Shown here: in pieces, positions 26,301-39,300 of the stretch
Numbering within the stretch: the stretch's first letter is position 1
Layout: every line of letters starts with the position of its first letter
Assembly (NCBI GenBank): GCA_020746105.1
Contig: CM036658.1
Coordinates: 32,017,099 to 32,081,098 of the forward strand
Source: Trogon surrucura
Lineage: Eukaryota > Chordata > Aves > Trogoniformes > Trogonidae
Direction of reading: 5' to 3'
Length of the DNA: 64,000 nt
Program-made: the position numbers and the translations under genes
Notes under the pieces: model-generated
What the model was told of the DNA's origin: nothing
Database searches by the model: none
Seen by the model: the letters and a program-made list of their open reading frames with translations, nothing else

Positions 26301-28127
26301 GAATTTTTCCATTGTATTTTTTAACATTTATTACAAAAAAAAGTGTAAATCCCAAAACTTTATTAAGTCCTGTATGAGCTTCCCAAAGGGACAAACATTA
26401 GTCTCATACCCATTATCAGAAACATCCTCACTAATTTTTCAGGTTTCAGGACTGAACAGAAGAGTGTAATTAACCTACTTTAGTAAATTCTTTTTCTTTA
26501 TAACACTGACCACATTAAAATGTGTGTCTTGTAGTCTTGTGTAGTGAGTGCACAAGTCTTGAGCTTCATTTGATCCTTACTTTAGCTGGTAGATCTTGGA
26601 GAGAAAAATCAACAGCCTACTAAAAATGCTGCTGCCTTGTACATCACTAGAGGTTGGATTTACTGCTATAAATACACCCCGACTTTCTACAGAGGAGTAG
26701 GTGTGCTTGGGCTTGTGCTCCTTGAATGATGAACTGTGTGAATCTATCTCCTTCACAGTGGCAGGTGGAAGGAGTTACGACTTCCTCTGATTCTCTAAAA
26801 GGGCAGCCAGAAGAGGCAATATACGTTAAGTCAGGCCTTGAGACTGCCAGATTCCTTCTTGCAGCAAAGGTAGCAAGCGTAGAGTGAAATGTTCACACTC
26901 TGGAATAGTTCTGGATTTCTGCCTGAGTTAATAGCAGAACCTGCTTGAAGATCAGGTATGCTAAGCCGTTAGCGCCTCATCTTCACGACATTGGGTCTTC
27001 AAGCACTTCTGAACTGATTCAGATCAAATGCATGACTGCATTTCTGTTGAACTAGACAAAACACGGTATGGAGCTCATCAGGTACAAAGGACCCTGCCTG
27101 CATGCAATTAACATGTCAAAATGTTTTGATGGAATTTGAACTCGCGGTGTGGTTTTGTATCAGACCCGTGCTTTGTGTGAGGCAGCTACATTCTTTTTGA
27201 TCTGATACCAGAAGACCAAAGAGTGACTATTCCTAACAGAGGTACAGCTCCTGTTTCTTGACTCACAAATATTTCTTCTATGTCTTTTTGTTTGAAGGGA
27301 CAGCTATTAGATGTAAGCTTTAACTCAGTTGTCTCATCAGTCACTGTGTGGGAACATTTTTGATTTCTTTATGTTTAGTTTCATTGGTTTAAATACAGGG
27401 AAACAGAGCATTGCAATTTCTTGTTCGGACAATGAAAAGCTTGTTGACTCTTCTCACCAACTGGCTTGAATCAACAAAAAGGTGTACAGATCAGTTTTTA
27501 ATATTTTTTTTAGATACCCTGCACTACCAGACAGTGCACCACATTTTTTTGGTCACTCAGCAAGCTTTGCTGTGTACAGCTACGTAACACTACACAAGGG
27601 AATGACAGATACCTTTCTGCTACCTGTACTGATACACATACTGCTTTCAGTATTGTTTTCCAGGACCAGTTGGAGGGATAAATGACAGACCACACGTGGA
27701 AATGCTGGCCCAGCCAGAGCCCAGTGTGCCATCCAGGCCAGCTCACAAGCTAGGTTTAGCAGGCATCACTCTGTCTATGGTAAAGGAAAGGCACTGGTAC
27801 AAGCGCTAGCACACCAAACTTTCCTCCTCATAGTTCTTCTTACACTGAGATACCATCACAGTCATCAGACTGCAGCCTTGGCTGGCCTTTATATAAATAC
27901 AGACTCATTGGTGGAGAAGATTGTATGCCTATACACACACACACAAACACGACATAATTTGAACCTTGGAAAAAGACTGCACCTCATGGAGCAGTCTACC
28001 TTACAGGCTCTCTAGGTGGATATGTGGGAGAAGTACAAAATTCTGCCTCCAAAATTCTTGAGATAGGTGTGTGACAGAAGAAAACACTATCGTTTTTCTA
28101 TTAACTATTTTTCTATTGCCATTTCAG

Positions 28128-28186
28128 AGTGCTAAGGATCCAGAGAAGTACGATGCTGGAGTACACAATAAGCTATGATGCTGCAG
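28128..28186 (+). other. Candidate internal exon (weak)
   Basis: A pyrimidine-rich stretch ending in TTTCAG at 28127 is followed by 59 bases open in one frame and then CAG|GTGAAT. This is the signature of a short internal exon, but the donor is not optimal, no protein family was recognised, and such patterns arise by chance in 64 kb. It is listed only because it is the best-framed splice-like unit I noticed. Confidence 0.12.
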
Positions 28187-31100
28187 GTGAATTCGTCACT
28201 TTCTCTTTACTACTGCTTCTCAGTTTACACTAAACTAGGTTTAATAGCTTTTTCATACCCATTTTTTTCTCTAGAAGAAGGCAACAATTCTTACTTTCAG
28301 CAGCCTTAAAAGTGTGCTTTGAAAATACATTCTCTAACTACAGAAAAAGGTGCATGCAAGATCATTTCAGTGTATGGTTTAGTCATCTGATTTTTTTATG
28401 TCCTTTTGCCTGTTTTCTTGTTGATATAATCATTTCTATCTAATCTGCATAAGCTATTTTTCATGTGTTGTCTTAGCCAACAGATGGTGCTATGTATAAC
28501 ATTTTTATGATATTGTATACCATAAAAATAAATATTACAGTTAAATTTTACATGTAATTACTTTGTTAGAATATGAATGTGAAATTGAAGTTCACAGTAA
28601 TAAATGCTTATAATAAAAATTAGACACAAGCAACAGTAAGTGTTGAGAAGCACTGATGAATGTTCATTTCAGCCTGCAGGTGGGGGAAGATGGAGTTGCA
28701 TATGTGAAGCTGGCTGCGGTACTGGTCTTGTACACAAGGTTCTTTTGCAAAATCAGGCCTTCAGGTTGCTAGATTTTAAGAACTCTAAAATTATCACTGT
28801 CCTCATTCTTACTCTCTGGGACTAATACTTTATCTAAGTTGAAACAGAAAGATGTGGTATGACATGGGGGCTCATACAACTAAAGTAGGACTAATTCGGT
28901 AACGAAAAGTTGTGAAATGCAATTTTAGATAAAAATCACCAGTGTTGAGCACCACTAGTGTTGCACACTGTGCTAATATTTCATCACAAATAGTGCAGTA
29001 TGTTTGCTACTCAGGTATGTGAAATTAAACATGTGCATAATGACACATGGAAGAGTTTCTGCTTTCTGTGGGCTTGGTCTTTCTCTTGGTACAAGGTATG
29101 TGTGCTTCACTGAATAAGGCACAACCAAGCCTACTGTGATAAATATATTTGAATGTCAACAAATAAATAACTGCATGGCTAAATAACTGATCATAAATCA
29201 CTCATTTCTGTATACTCAAATAGAAACCTAAAAATTTATCCAACAGTATATTAGTCAAATGTTATATGCCAAATTTACCACAGCATTCTGGTAAAACTGT
29301 TATCAATATCAACTTGTGTAATATTTTCTCTCTCAAATTAAGATTTATTTTTTGTAAATTTGTTGCTTTATTGAACTAGTTGACACTTAATCCTATTCAT
29401 CTGGTCACAGCAATCTCACTGACTTTATGTTAATATACATTTTGGCCTACATTTAAAATACTTACAGTAAATGCAGGTATTTTTACAACATAAAAACAAA
29501 GAGGAAATCAAATTACAAACATTCTACATGGAAAAACATACATTAGTTCTTTGCTGGAATGAGTTGTCAAAGACCTCATCAATGTGGAATCCTATTACTC
29601 TAACCCTCTGTCTTGCAAATGTTGATGCTCAGGCTCTTATGCACAGCAGTAGATGCTTTGCTTTTTTTTCCTACATTTTGAAACGAGTCTTAATTTTCTT
29701 ACAGGAATGTTTAAAGTTTAGGAAAACGGTCTTCATTTTACGGTCTCCCAAATCTGAATTTCTGCTGACAATTCCTGAAAATACCTCCATTACTTATACC
29801 CTGTATTGTTACACATCTCCTTTTTCATGTAGTTAAGTACAGTTGATCATTGTTGTTAAAGGAAGACTAAAATGGTCATGTACAGTGTAAAGTAATGCAA
29901 TGATAATTTTATCTGAAAATATTATTTTGTTTTGAAAAAAAGCAATTTCCTTTTTAGTCTACCTTATGTATTTTATTTAATCTTAAAATGTATTTTATTT
30001 AAGCTTAGACTGATTGATGATTAAGAATATTATAATACTGTAATAATTTCGCTGTATGCAAAGAGATTTTTGAACTGAAGCCGAATTGCTAGTGTTTACT
30101 AGACTGCTTGAGAAAAACAGAATATTTTTTATTATTATTTTTAAAAAGAAAAACAAAATGAACATTGGTTTTGAGTGAAAATTATGTCAACTTCAAACCA
30201 TTTTCAGGATAGCAACACACAAAATGTTCAGAATTTCCTTCCATCTTTCCCACTCATCTTCTTTCCTTTTGTGAGTGAGGCAGCACTAGGTTACCTCTTT
30301 CCAAACACTTTCAATTATTCTTCTACAGTCGTTAGTCCTGCTCATGTATGGCTGCAAAGAACTCTCCGTTCTGCTTTTCTGTAAAGATTTGGAAACAAAG
30401 CAGGGATATTGGCTGCTGGTGCTTCAACTATATAGCTTCTCATTTCAGCCGAGACCAGTGAGAAGATTGTATCTCTGGTAAGGCTGGAGGGTGAGTGATA
30501 GTAGACTAGCTCTGGAGCTGGACCACAATAAGGCAGGAAATATGGGTGGTGAAGTTATAAACTGAAGGAACTGGATAGAGCTTGGTCTTTGGCTGGATCA
30601 CATGGTGAATTGAATGCAAAAACCTGTGAAAGGTGTCAGGAGTAAAGATTATATGAACCTGGTGGGTTTGTCCGGGGTGGTGTCAACTAAGTAACATTTT
30701 CTTTTTTTTTTTTTTTTCAGTCTCCGTGGCCTATGGCTATCCAACACTTGAATTACACACTGTACTGTGATAAAAGTGTGCACATTTTATCTCATCCTCT
30801 CTGTCTCTCTTCAGGGGGCATATCCTGTTGATATAAAGACCTAAATGCAATGAGAATAGCATGGGATCAGTTACAATGATAATACCACTAGAGAACCATC
30901 TTCTCACACTCCTAGAGTGAAAGTTTCATAGCTGCCATTGCTGCTGAGACTTCTTTTTTTGTCCCTGGATTTTAATTCATGGACTACTTATTTTGGAATA
31001 TATCTAACTACACATCTTCAAAGCAGTCTTGCAGCTATTCTAGACACTGGTAAATTGTTAACTAAAGTTGGAGAGGAGGGACATATCAAATACATTGGAT

Positions 31101-34100
31101 AGATATACAAATACACTCACAGAGAACTAGCATTGGTATCCGTGGCTCAGACAGCTGAGCAGCCCTGACCGAATTTCAAAATGAGTGTCCCCCATCTCTG
31201 TGTTTAAACTGATAGTATACATCCTGCTTGCCTGCTCACACTGTGGTTCAAATCAGCTGTGCCCTTACAGTGTTTTATTTGCCCTGTACAATTTCCAAGC
31301 CATCCACAACAGACAATTATCTTACCGAGAACATCTCTCTCCCTTCACTTCCCAGTACTTATGTTGAACTGACACTACAGCTTTGCATCCCACCCCTCCT
31401 ACTTGTAGCATGCACTGTGAGAGAGGACCTCAGCTCCAAGGTCAGCTACGCTTGTTGTGCTGGGGCCAATTGCATCAAGAGAGGGAATTCAGAAACACCT
31501 CCGCTTCTAAATTGCCTTGCTAGTAGATATGGGAGGCTGGCTACCTGCATTTGATCTCACTTGACTCCAGCTTCAGCTCTCCTCCCTCTAGCTTCTTTAA
31601 ATGGAGGAAAGAAGTTAACCTCTACATTGGAGACCAAATAATTTCCCACATCTGGGAAACACCAGAATAAGATCCTTCAGTGATTTGTTCATGAGTCTCT
31701 GGCCAGGTAGGCCTATACTCAAGTGTCATAAAGAAATGGGTACAATACAACTCACTTTTTGGTATTAAGTACTCATGTTACAACAGATGATGCAGCATTC
31801 TAAATCACCACAAGATGTACACAGCTGGGATGTTAAGCCTCATCTAGCAACATCACAAGAGCACTGATTGCCCCATGTGTGACAGGGACCCACTGGTTAC
31901 AGTGGTCGGTGTGGGACCATTGCCAAAACAGTTATGTTGTGCCCCTATTCCCTTACTTTCGTTATTCAAGCCCTTTGGGCTTCTTTATGTTCAAACAGAT
32001 CCTGAATTTCTTCATCTAAAAAAATAGATACCGTCAGGCTGGAATCTGAGGCTACAACAGTTTGTTAAGAGCCTTTTAACTGAAAGTGTAGGTAGTCAGC
32101 TTAGATGCATGGATGCATTTGTGCTTATTTGCAGGATAGCTATTTTCTGAGAAATGTTGCATACTGCCAAGAAATTTCCACTACCTAAGCTGCTCTAACT
32201 ACATTATTACTAAGGTACACGTTGAGGTAATTTCTTTGAGATTGTCTTGACTTTCACAGAGAAAGAGAGCCTTTGTCCTTGGAAAACATGAACAAAATTT
32301 TAATTTTATTGTATTTTTTTTTTATTAAATAGCAGTCTACATGAATAAATGTTCAATGATTCTGATGATAGAAGGGATTACCTTAATGAGGATAGGTCTT
32401 AGTTACGACTGCCATTCCTCATTACGTATCTTGTTGGACCTTAACAAGGGCACATACAGGAAAAATCTTGAATTCTCTATAAAATGGATATGAATTGTCA
32501 GCAGCATTAATTCACAACTCCGTTGCTTTGTCAAAGTTAGTTATACGTGTTATTGTGTTGAGAATATTTGACTGATACGGTTGCCTGTGTAATTAGGAGT
32601 CTGTCACATTTCAATTATATATTCATACCACTTTCCAAAGGTTTATAAATCAGATAAGCTCCCTCCAGGGCAAAATGTGTCATGGTAATTAGTGCACAGA
32701 CAATATTGTTTGTGTGTTATTGTCCATTACTTTACTACAGTATTATTATAGAAATAGGGTAGGCTCATGTGTGTGATTTCATATCTTTTATATGTCAAAA
32801 AAAAATGAGGGGTTGGTGTTTTCATAATGTTGGCTTAACCATCTTCTTATGGAAGACACTGAAATTTTTACCATTGGTTTCTTTGTCACACCAACATCCT
32901 GACATTCCTAAGTACTTTCAAAAACACATTTGCAGTGTAAAAGTGCTATATTTCATAACACTAAACTAAATAATTCTATCTCAATGAAAAATTGAAGGAA
33001 AAGAAGGCGACCAAACTTTAAAGTGTTTTACTTGTGAATGTCGCTCTTGGTAGCTGTTCTTAGAAAACATATATCATGTCAATATACAATGTAAAACAGT
33101 TGCATAAGTGCAATTTCTTTTAATTAGAAATGCATCTTTGGACATTATTTGTGGAGGAAGAACAATTAATACATTGAATTTAAATCCTCAAGAGTCTTTA
33201 GGAAAGAACCATTGCGGTGTCCAAGAAAACTCTTGAAAACATGCAGTGATGCACAGATGTGCTGTGAAATTCTTAAAATATGAGCTAACTTTAAGAAGAT
33301 CTTCACTGAATATTAAACAACCTTGAAACTGCTGCCCAGAAATAGCACTTTATTCTGTGTTCTTGGTGTGGGGGTGGAGTGCTGAGAGTTTGGTTGTCAA
33401 TGAGGCAGTTGTCAATTTTTTTTAACTAATTAATTTATCTTTACAGGTAAGTTAGGCTGCTGGATTTATATTTGTGGTTTGTTATTAGGTAGAAACTGGT
33501 GTTTCCAAGGCTCTGTCATACAGACTAATGACTCTTTGAAAGTTTGCCTGTATTCATCCATAAATGTCAAGAGAAATAAAGGCGTAGTCTGGGTCATCTG
33601 CTTGTCCCAACAGGCAATGCACTAGGGATGGTTCTTTCTGCACGCAGCCCAAATGCCTTCAGTGACATCCTTTCTTTCTGGGGACAACATTTTACTAACA
33701 AGGCAGGGAGACAGAATAAACAAGTATAGGAGAAAGGTATGGGAAACGAAACATACACAAATATACTGCAATTCTGGTCTTCTGTTAACAATACACATGA
33801 AAGCTGTAGAGATGGATGGGCTTTTTCTCTTCTCACAAGAGTGCAAGCCACATTTTCAGTCAACATTTCTCTTTCAGCAGATTATCATTACTGTTAGGCA
33901 CAGAAAATTTGTGCATATGGAGGGAACTGGAGTGGGCAAGCTGTGAGGCTTATTAATTTAGCAGTATTAATTTCTAGTGGGTCACACCAGCAAGACCAAT
34001 GCTGCCTCAGTCCTGAGCATAGCACAGTATGTTTTATAGGACTAGGCACACTGTTTAATCACTAGCATATTTCCCTTTGTGATTATCTGCTAGCTGTCTA

Positions 34101-36328
34101 GTGCCAGTCTTGATGAACCCTTGCCTCTGTACAGTTTGAGAGGTAGCCTAGGGTACAGAGTGGTCTCAATGGGCAGTTAGATGTGACCAGCCAAATTTTC
34201 TGGAAAGAAGAAGAACCCGAGTATACAGAGATCAGTGATGCTGGATCATGGTGTCCTCCTGTCTACTGGAACTGGTATGATCAACAATATCAAAATCATA
34301 GAGCTAAATGTCAAGTAGAATTAAGGAAGGAGAGTAGGAAGATTAACGTTCAGAAACCATGTCATTCAGGAAAATACAGAAGCATGTGTTTATACCCTTC
34401 TGGAGATCAGAATGTACTGAAATCCCACTTAAAATTAAGTATTTCCTTAAGTGTATCATCTAAAATAAGATATTTCTTTCAAATCAAGCCATATTGTAAG
34501 GATAACTAAAACTGTGCAATTTTGATTGGACTAATTATGGAAATCAGGATTTTTCATGCAAGATTTGCATTTCTCCATGTGTAGGTTGTCTATTCGACAT
34601 TTAAAACACAAAACCCTTTAAAACCAGAGAGGACTAAATACCTTGTACCACTCCCCGATATCCTGCTACAAAGCAGGAGGAAAAGAAAAGGTTAATTTTA
34701 GTATTTCTTGGCTTTGGTTCTGCAACTGAGAATTTCTTCAACCTTTATTAGTATAATTCTATTTTCATTTAAATACAGTAAAATATTTGTTGTTAAAATT
34801 TCAAACTTAGCTGTGAAAAGTTAGATTCTTAGGTGAATAATTTTACTTGGCTTGGCCTTCATCTCTGCAGTGTCTTCTTCTCATCAGCTTCCAACAGTTG
34901 TCAATGAGCTTGATTTTTCATAACTTCTTTGAATAATCACCAGTAGAATTATAAAATTTCCTTGCTAATTTTTGATAGTGTTTTCAATTTAGATAAACCA
35001 GTTGTTTTAAGTAATGACCTCACCCACACAGCTAGGGTGTAAAAATGTTGTGTTGTACCTGTGTATTTTTTGAAAGTATAAATTTTTAGTGCCTGCCATG
35101 TGTAACGCAGCCTGCGATCTGTTCCCAGAAGCTTTGCAGAAATCTTCTCTTTTTCTATTCAATAATAAATGAGCAGAATCTTGACAGCATCCAGTGACTG
35201 CCTGATGAGAGTGCCAAATAACTGAGCTGTAATCTGGAAAGACAGGTTTCAGTTCTCAAAAATGAAGGTGATTGACTCCTCCGATATGTTTAAATATATT
35301 CTAGTTTAAAGGGATCAGTTTATGGTGTCTCAGTCACCTCTGTCAGGACCAGTGCCTCTCCTAGACCAGGCTATAGTATGCCAGTCTCCTTGACTTCCCA
35401 CAAAACCATCCCTGCGAGAGACTCTTTTTTTTCCAGCAGCCCTCAGCTCAAGGGTTTTTGGGCAGGAAAAGCTTTCCCATTCATCAGACTTCAGCCAAAC
35501 AAAGAGAGGACAGAAAGCATTTTGATCTTTCATTTGCCACTCTGAGATTTCAGTTCCTTCTCTCAGTTCACTTCTCAAGGTTGAGAAGACACTACCAACC
35601 TTGTGAATCTGGATTCAGATTCTTTTCCAAAAAAACTTCATCCATAATGCACTCCCCCACCCTGCCATCCAGTGTAATTCTGGAGCTCTTATCTGGATCT
35701 AGCCTGCATCCTCTTATAGGCATTTTCTAGTGCATTTCCACTAAAGTGATAACAGTCCCTTCTGCTAGATACCACCCGAATAGTGCAAATGCCTCTGCTA
35801 CTGTACTCTGCCACAGGATTAACAACTTTAGCTTGAGAAGGTCCAATATTGCAAAATGCTGATGTGAAAAGCCTTTCTCTGTGTAAAAACTTTGATTAGG
35901 GTTGTTAGTGCAAGGAGCTATGAGTAACTTCTACTTCCTCTAATTTTTTCCTTCACAAGAGTTGTAGCTTTGCAGTGAATGAGAAGCATTTGAAATAAAA
36001 AGTGTTTGGATTACTGTGCATATACACGTTGTAAATATGTTCACAAAAACATGACATCTGTACTCTATAGCACCATTCTCTGGTTTTATTTTTACTTACT
36101 ACAGGACTTGCACTGTGCCTATGTCAAAATACATGAGGCACCATTCATGTGTTTTGGGCTCAGAACACAAAAGTTACACCTCTAGGTGAAGCCAGTGGTT
36201 CTCTGCACCAACATACAGCACTGGTTGTTGCCAGTTTTGTTAAGCCAAAACCCTATATTCTCAACAATTTTTACCAATATATTATTTTTTGTCTTGAGGC
36301 AAGGAAATATCTCCAGGAAGAAATAATG

Positions 36329-36349
36329 TATTTATTTATTTATTTATTA
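36329..36349. repeat. (TTTA)n microsatellite
   Basis: About five tandem TTTA units, within an otherwise unremarkable AT-rich stretch. Confidence 0.85.
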
Positions 36350-39300
36350 CTTGTTAAAATGTGTCATGTGGTAATAAAAGAGATTACTAGGTACTTATTA
36401 CTGCATAGCTTCAGCAAAGTACAGTCAACATGTCTTAAAACATGAACAGCCAAACCATGAATGCTTTGACAGCTCTTAGTACTTGCTATAACTCTAGACA
36501 CACCTCTCATCTATCTAAATATCTAGTAATTTTCTAAACGAGGCAATTTTTTGTCCTTAGTATGCCAGCCACCTTGGATTTTTTTCTGCTATTAATCACA
36601 AAGCACAGTGTGCTGGACAGTATGGAAAATAAAGCAATTGAGAAACCTGGCTCTTCACATGGGCATAGTTTAGAATATCATGGGAAAATGGGAACAAAAA
36701 ATACTTTGTCAGATTTGACAGGATTTCACTTAACAGCTCAGTTTCTAAATTATATATGAGTATAGTGCATTTTTAATTCATTGCACCAGTACTCCATGGT
36801 AGAATACAAAGATTGGTACATTTATGAGAGATTTCCCAGTTTTCTGTGAAGTGTGTAGAATTAAGCACTCCCAAGAACACTTACAGTAATAAATTCACAG
36901 GAGAATAAAAAAAAAATGGTTGAAACTATGTGGGGACACATGAATGAATGAAATTATACACCTGTATGAATATAAACTTCAGCCATAGTTTGTGTTCTGG
37001 TGCTACAAGAAAAAAAAAAGGATAGCTTTACGGGATTTGTTCTTGAGTACATTGCTGCTTATCTGCTTTTCCATCATCTGGGGACAACTAACTAGCTTGG
37101 TTCTGCCATTCCTTTTTCCAGACGTGTGATCTAGAAACTCAAGTATCTCAGCTGGCATCACCCAGAAATTAGAGATGGTAGGGTAGGTGAGCAGCAGTTT
37201 TGACTCTTCTGACAATCTAAGTTTGTCCAGTAGTTTTCCAGCCAGAGACTGTGTCTCCTGCCTGAGACACCTTCAAGAGTGTAATGTTGATCACACACCG
37301 GAGTTACCTCAAGTGTGTCAGTATCTCAGGGCTCTCTGAGCTGCCATTGAAAGGATCTGCCAGGACGAACCTAATGGGAATGTCTCTGGTCAAATGCCTT
37401 GAGGACTGCTAACAAAACTACAGATAGTGTTGGTGGGTGTCTGCTATCTACTGTCACCTAAAGATTAGCTATGAGAATTGTGGGAACTTCTTTGTAACCA
37501 AATGAAAGAGGAATGAATAATCAAGTCCCATTAGACTGAATTGCCATATTATGTGACATTTCAGTAATGCAAAAGCACTGGGAATTTTTGCATTCTTATG
37601 CCACCCACTGCAAAACAGACCAAGAATAATAAAGAAAAATCGAGAAAGGGAAATTAAAGTGCTGAATTTCATGTTTTCCAGCTGGGACTAAAAGAGAAAA
37701 CGTATTATTTAATTGATGGTCTGAAAAGATAGTAGATTTTTTTTATATTCTTTTTTTCATTAATTTTTGCAATGCTCACAATACAGTTCAAAATAAAATA
37801 CTGTTTCCCCTCAATTACAATTTGAAACGTGGTATTACAAACATTTTAGCACTTACAGAGCTTTCAAGTATCCTATTAATACGGAATGCAGAAGTAGAGA
37901 GCAGAAATATGAGCAACACAGAAGGTATTTGAACAAAACAAGTTTAATCTCTACTTATGCAATAATCAGAAAAACTGATCTTGTTTTTGCTGGTAAATAA
38001 ATTCAGCAGTCTGGTCATTTTAGCTTTTAGCTTTAGCTACAGAAGTAAAGATATATTTAACAACCAAACAACTCCACATGAAACTGTAACTTAATTCACT
38101 TCAATATAAATCATGTATTTGAACTGAGGAAAGCATTTAAACTACTGTTGTCTTAACAGAATAATATTACATCATTATAGCCCATCCCTGCACGTACTTA
38201 CTATTACAGGCTCTCTTCAGAATTTTCGATAACGTCAGTCACAGTGGTAAATGACAAATTTGTTGCGAGAGTATCGATATCACTTCAGTAGCTTCCATTT
38301 GAATTTATAGAAGAAATTTTCTACAAATTTTTGTTTTGAGAATTGAGTGGCTTTACTAAAGGGTCCATGCATAATCTGCATGTCTTCTTCACACTTGGAT
38401 GAGAAGAGAAGGTCTGATAACAGAAGGAGAAGAGTATATCCATCCTTTATAATATGGATTGAACTAAATTTGTATGGATATTTCTGTGGATAAGTTTCAT
38501 CTTGCTATGATTTCATGTTAACACTGATATACTTCATTCTGTGTAGTTATTCTTGAAGTATATTGGATTGAATTCAGAATTAGACATTATTTTTCCACCT
38601 CTGCTGTCTGCTGCAGTCTCTATTAATGTGTATGAACCACATCTGCTATTAAGAAAAACTATCCCAACAGATGTAAAGGATCACTTAATACATAAAAGCT
38701 TATTCAGATTTCTTTAGTCGTGGCAAATCTCCACATTGTTAACAATTTTCCCACAAAAGCTGCAGAGCCAACTATCATAGTGAAATTCTGGATTTGTTTG
38801 TACATTATTTATCTTCCATTCTTATGACACTTCTTGTGCTGTAGGAACAAGGTCTGTATGGCATTTTTACACTGTCTCCATGGAAGGATGGCAGAAGTTT
38901 ACTCCGTTTATTTCTTCTGTGAGTCTTTCTTGTACTGTCCTTCATGGAAAAACAAGATTGTTACCATGAAATCTTTCATTATCACCCTCTCTCTTAAATT
39001 TTACCTTGATAATTTAAACAAAACCCACATCTCAGCTGCTATAATCATCCTCTGCAGTTTTTATAGTACATATCTAGTAGCTCCAAGGCATCCCTGATTT
39101 TTGTTACATACAGTTTCTCCTTCAATAGGTCACACTAACAGTTAGGCACTTGTCCTGAAGAGAGGATTTTGTCTCCATAATGATATTTTACATTTCCAAT
39201 ATGGTTACAAGCTTTTGCTTACATTTTAGCTTTTCAGTAGGTGAATTTGCCTTTTTTAATTTTCTCTAAATAATGTTCAAGTAGTCTAAATATATGTCGC

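Noticed and set aside
29471..29836. 121-codon plus-strand frame
   Set aside because: No homology, hydrophobic or otherwise ordered domain, or splice signals; composition matches AT-rich chance frames.
30697..30780. Strong T-run followed by CAG resembling a splice acceptor
   Set aside because: No open frame or donor follows at a sensible distance; T-runs are common here.
34183..34509. 108-codon plus-strand frame
   Set aside because: No recognisable motif; single frame in a region without flanking gene structure.
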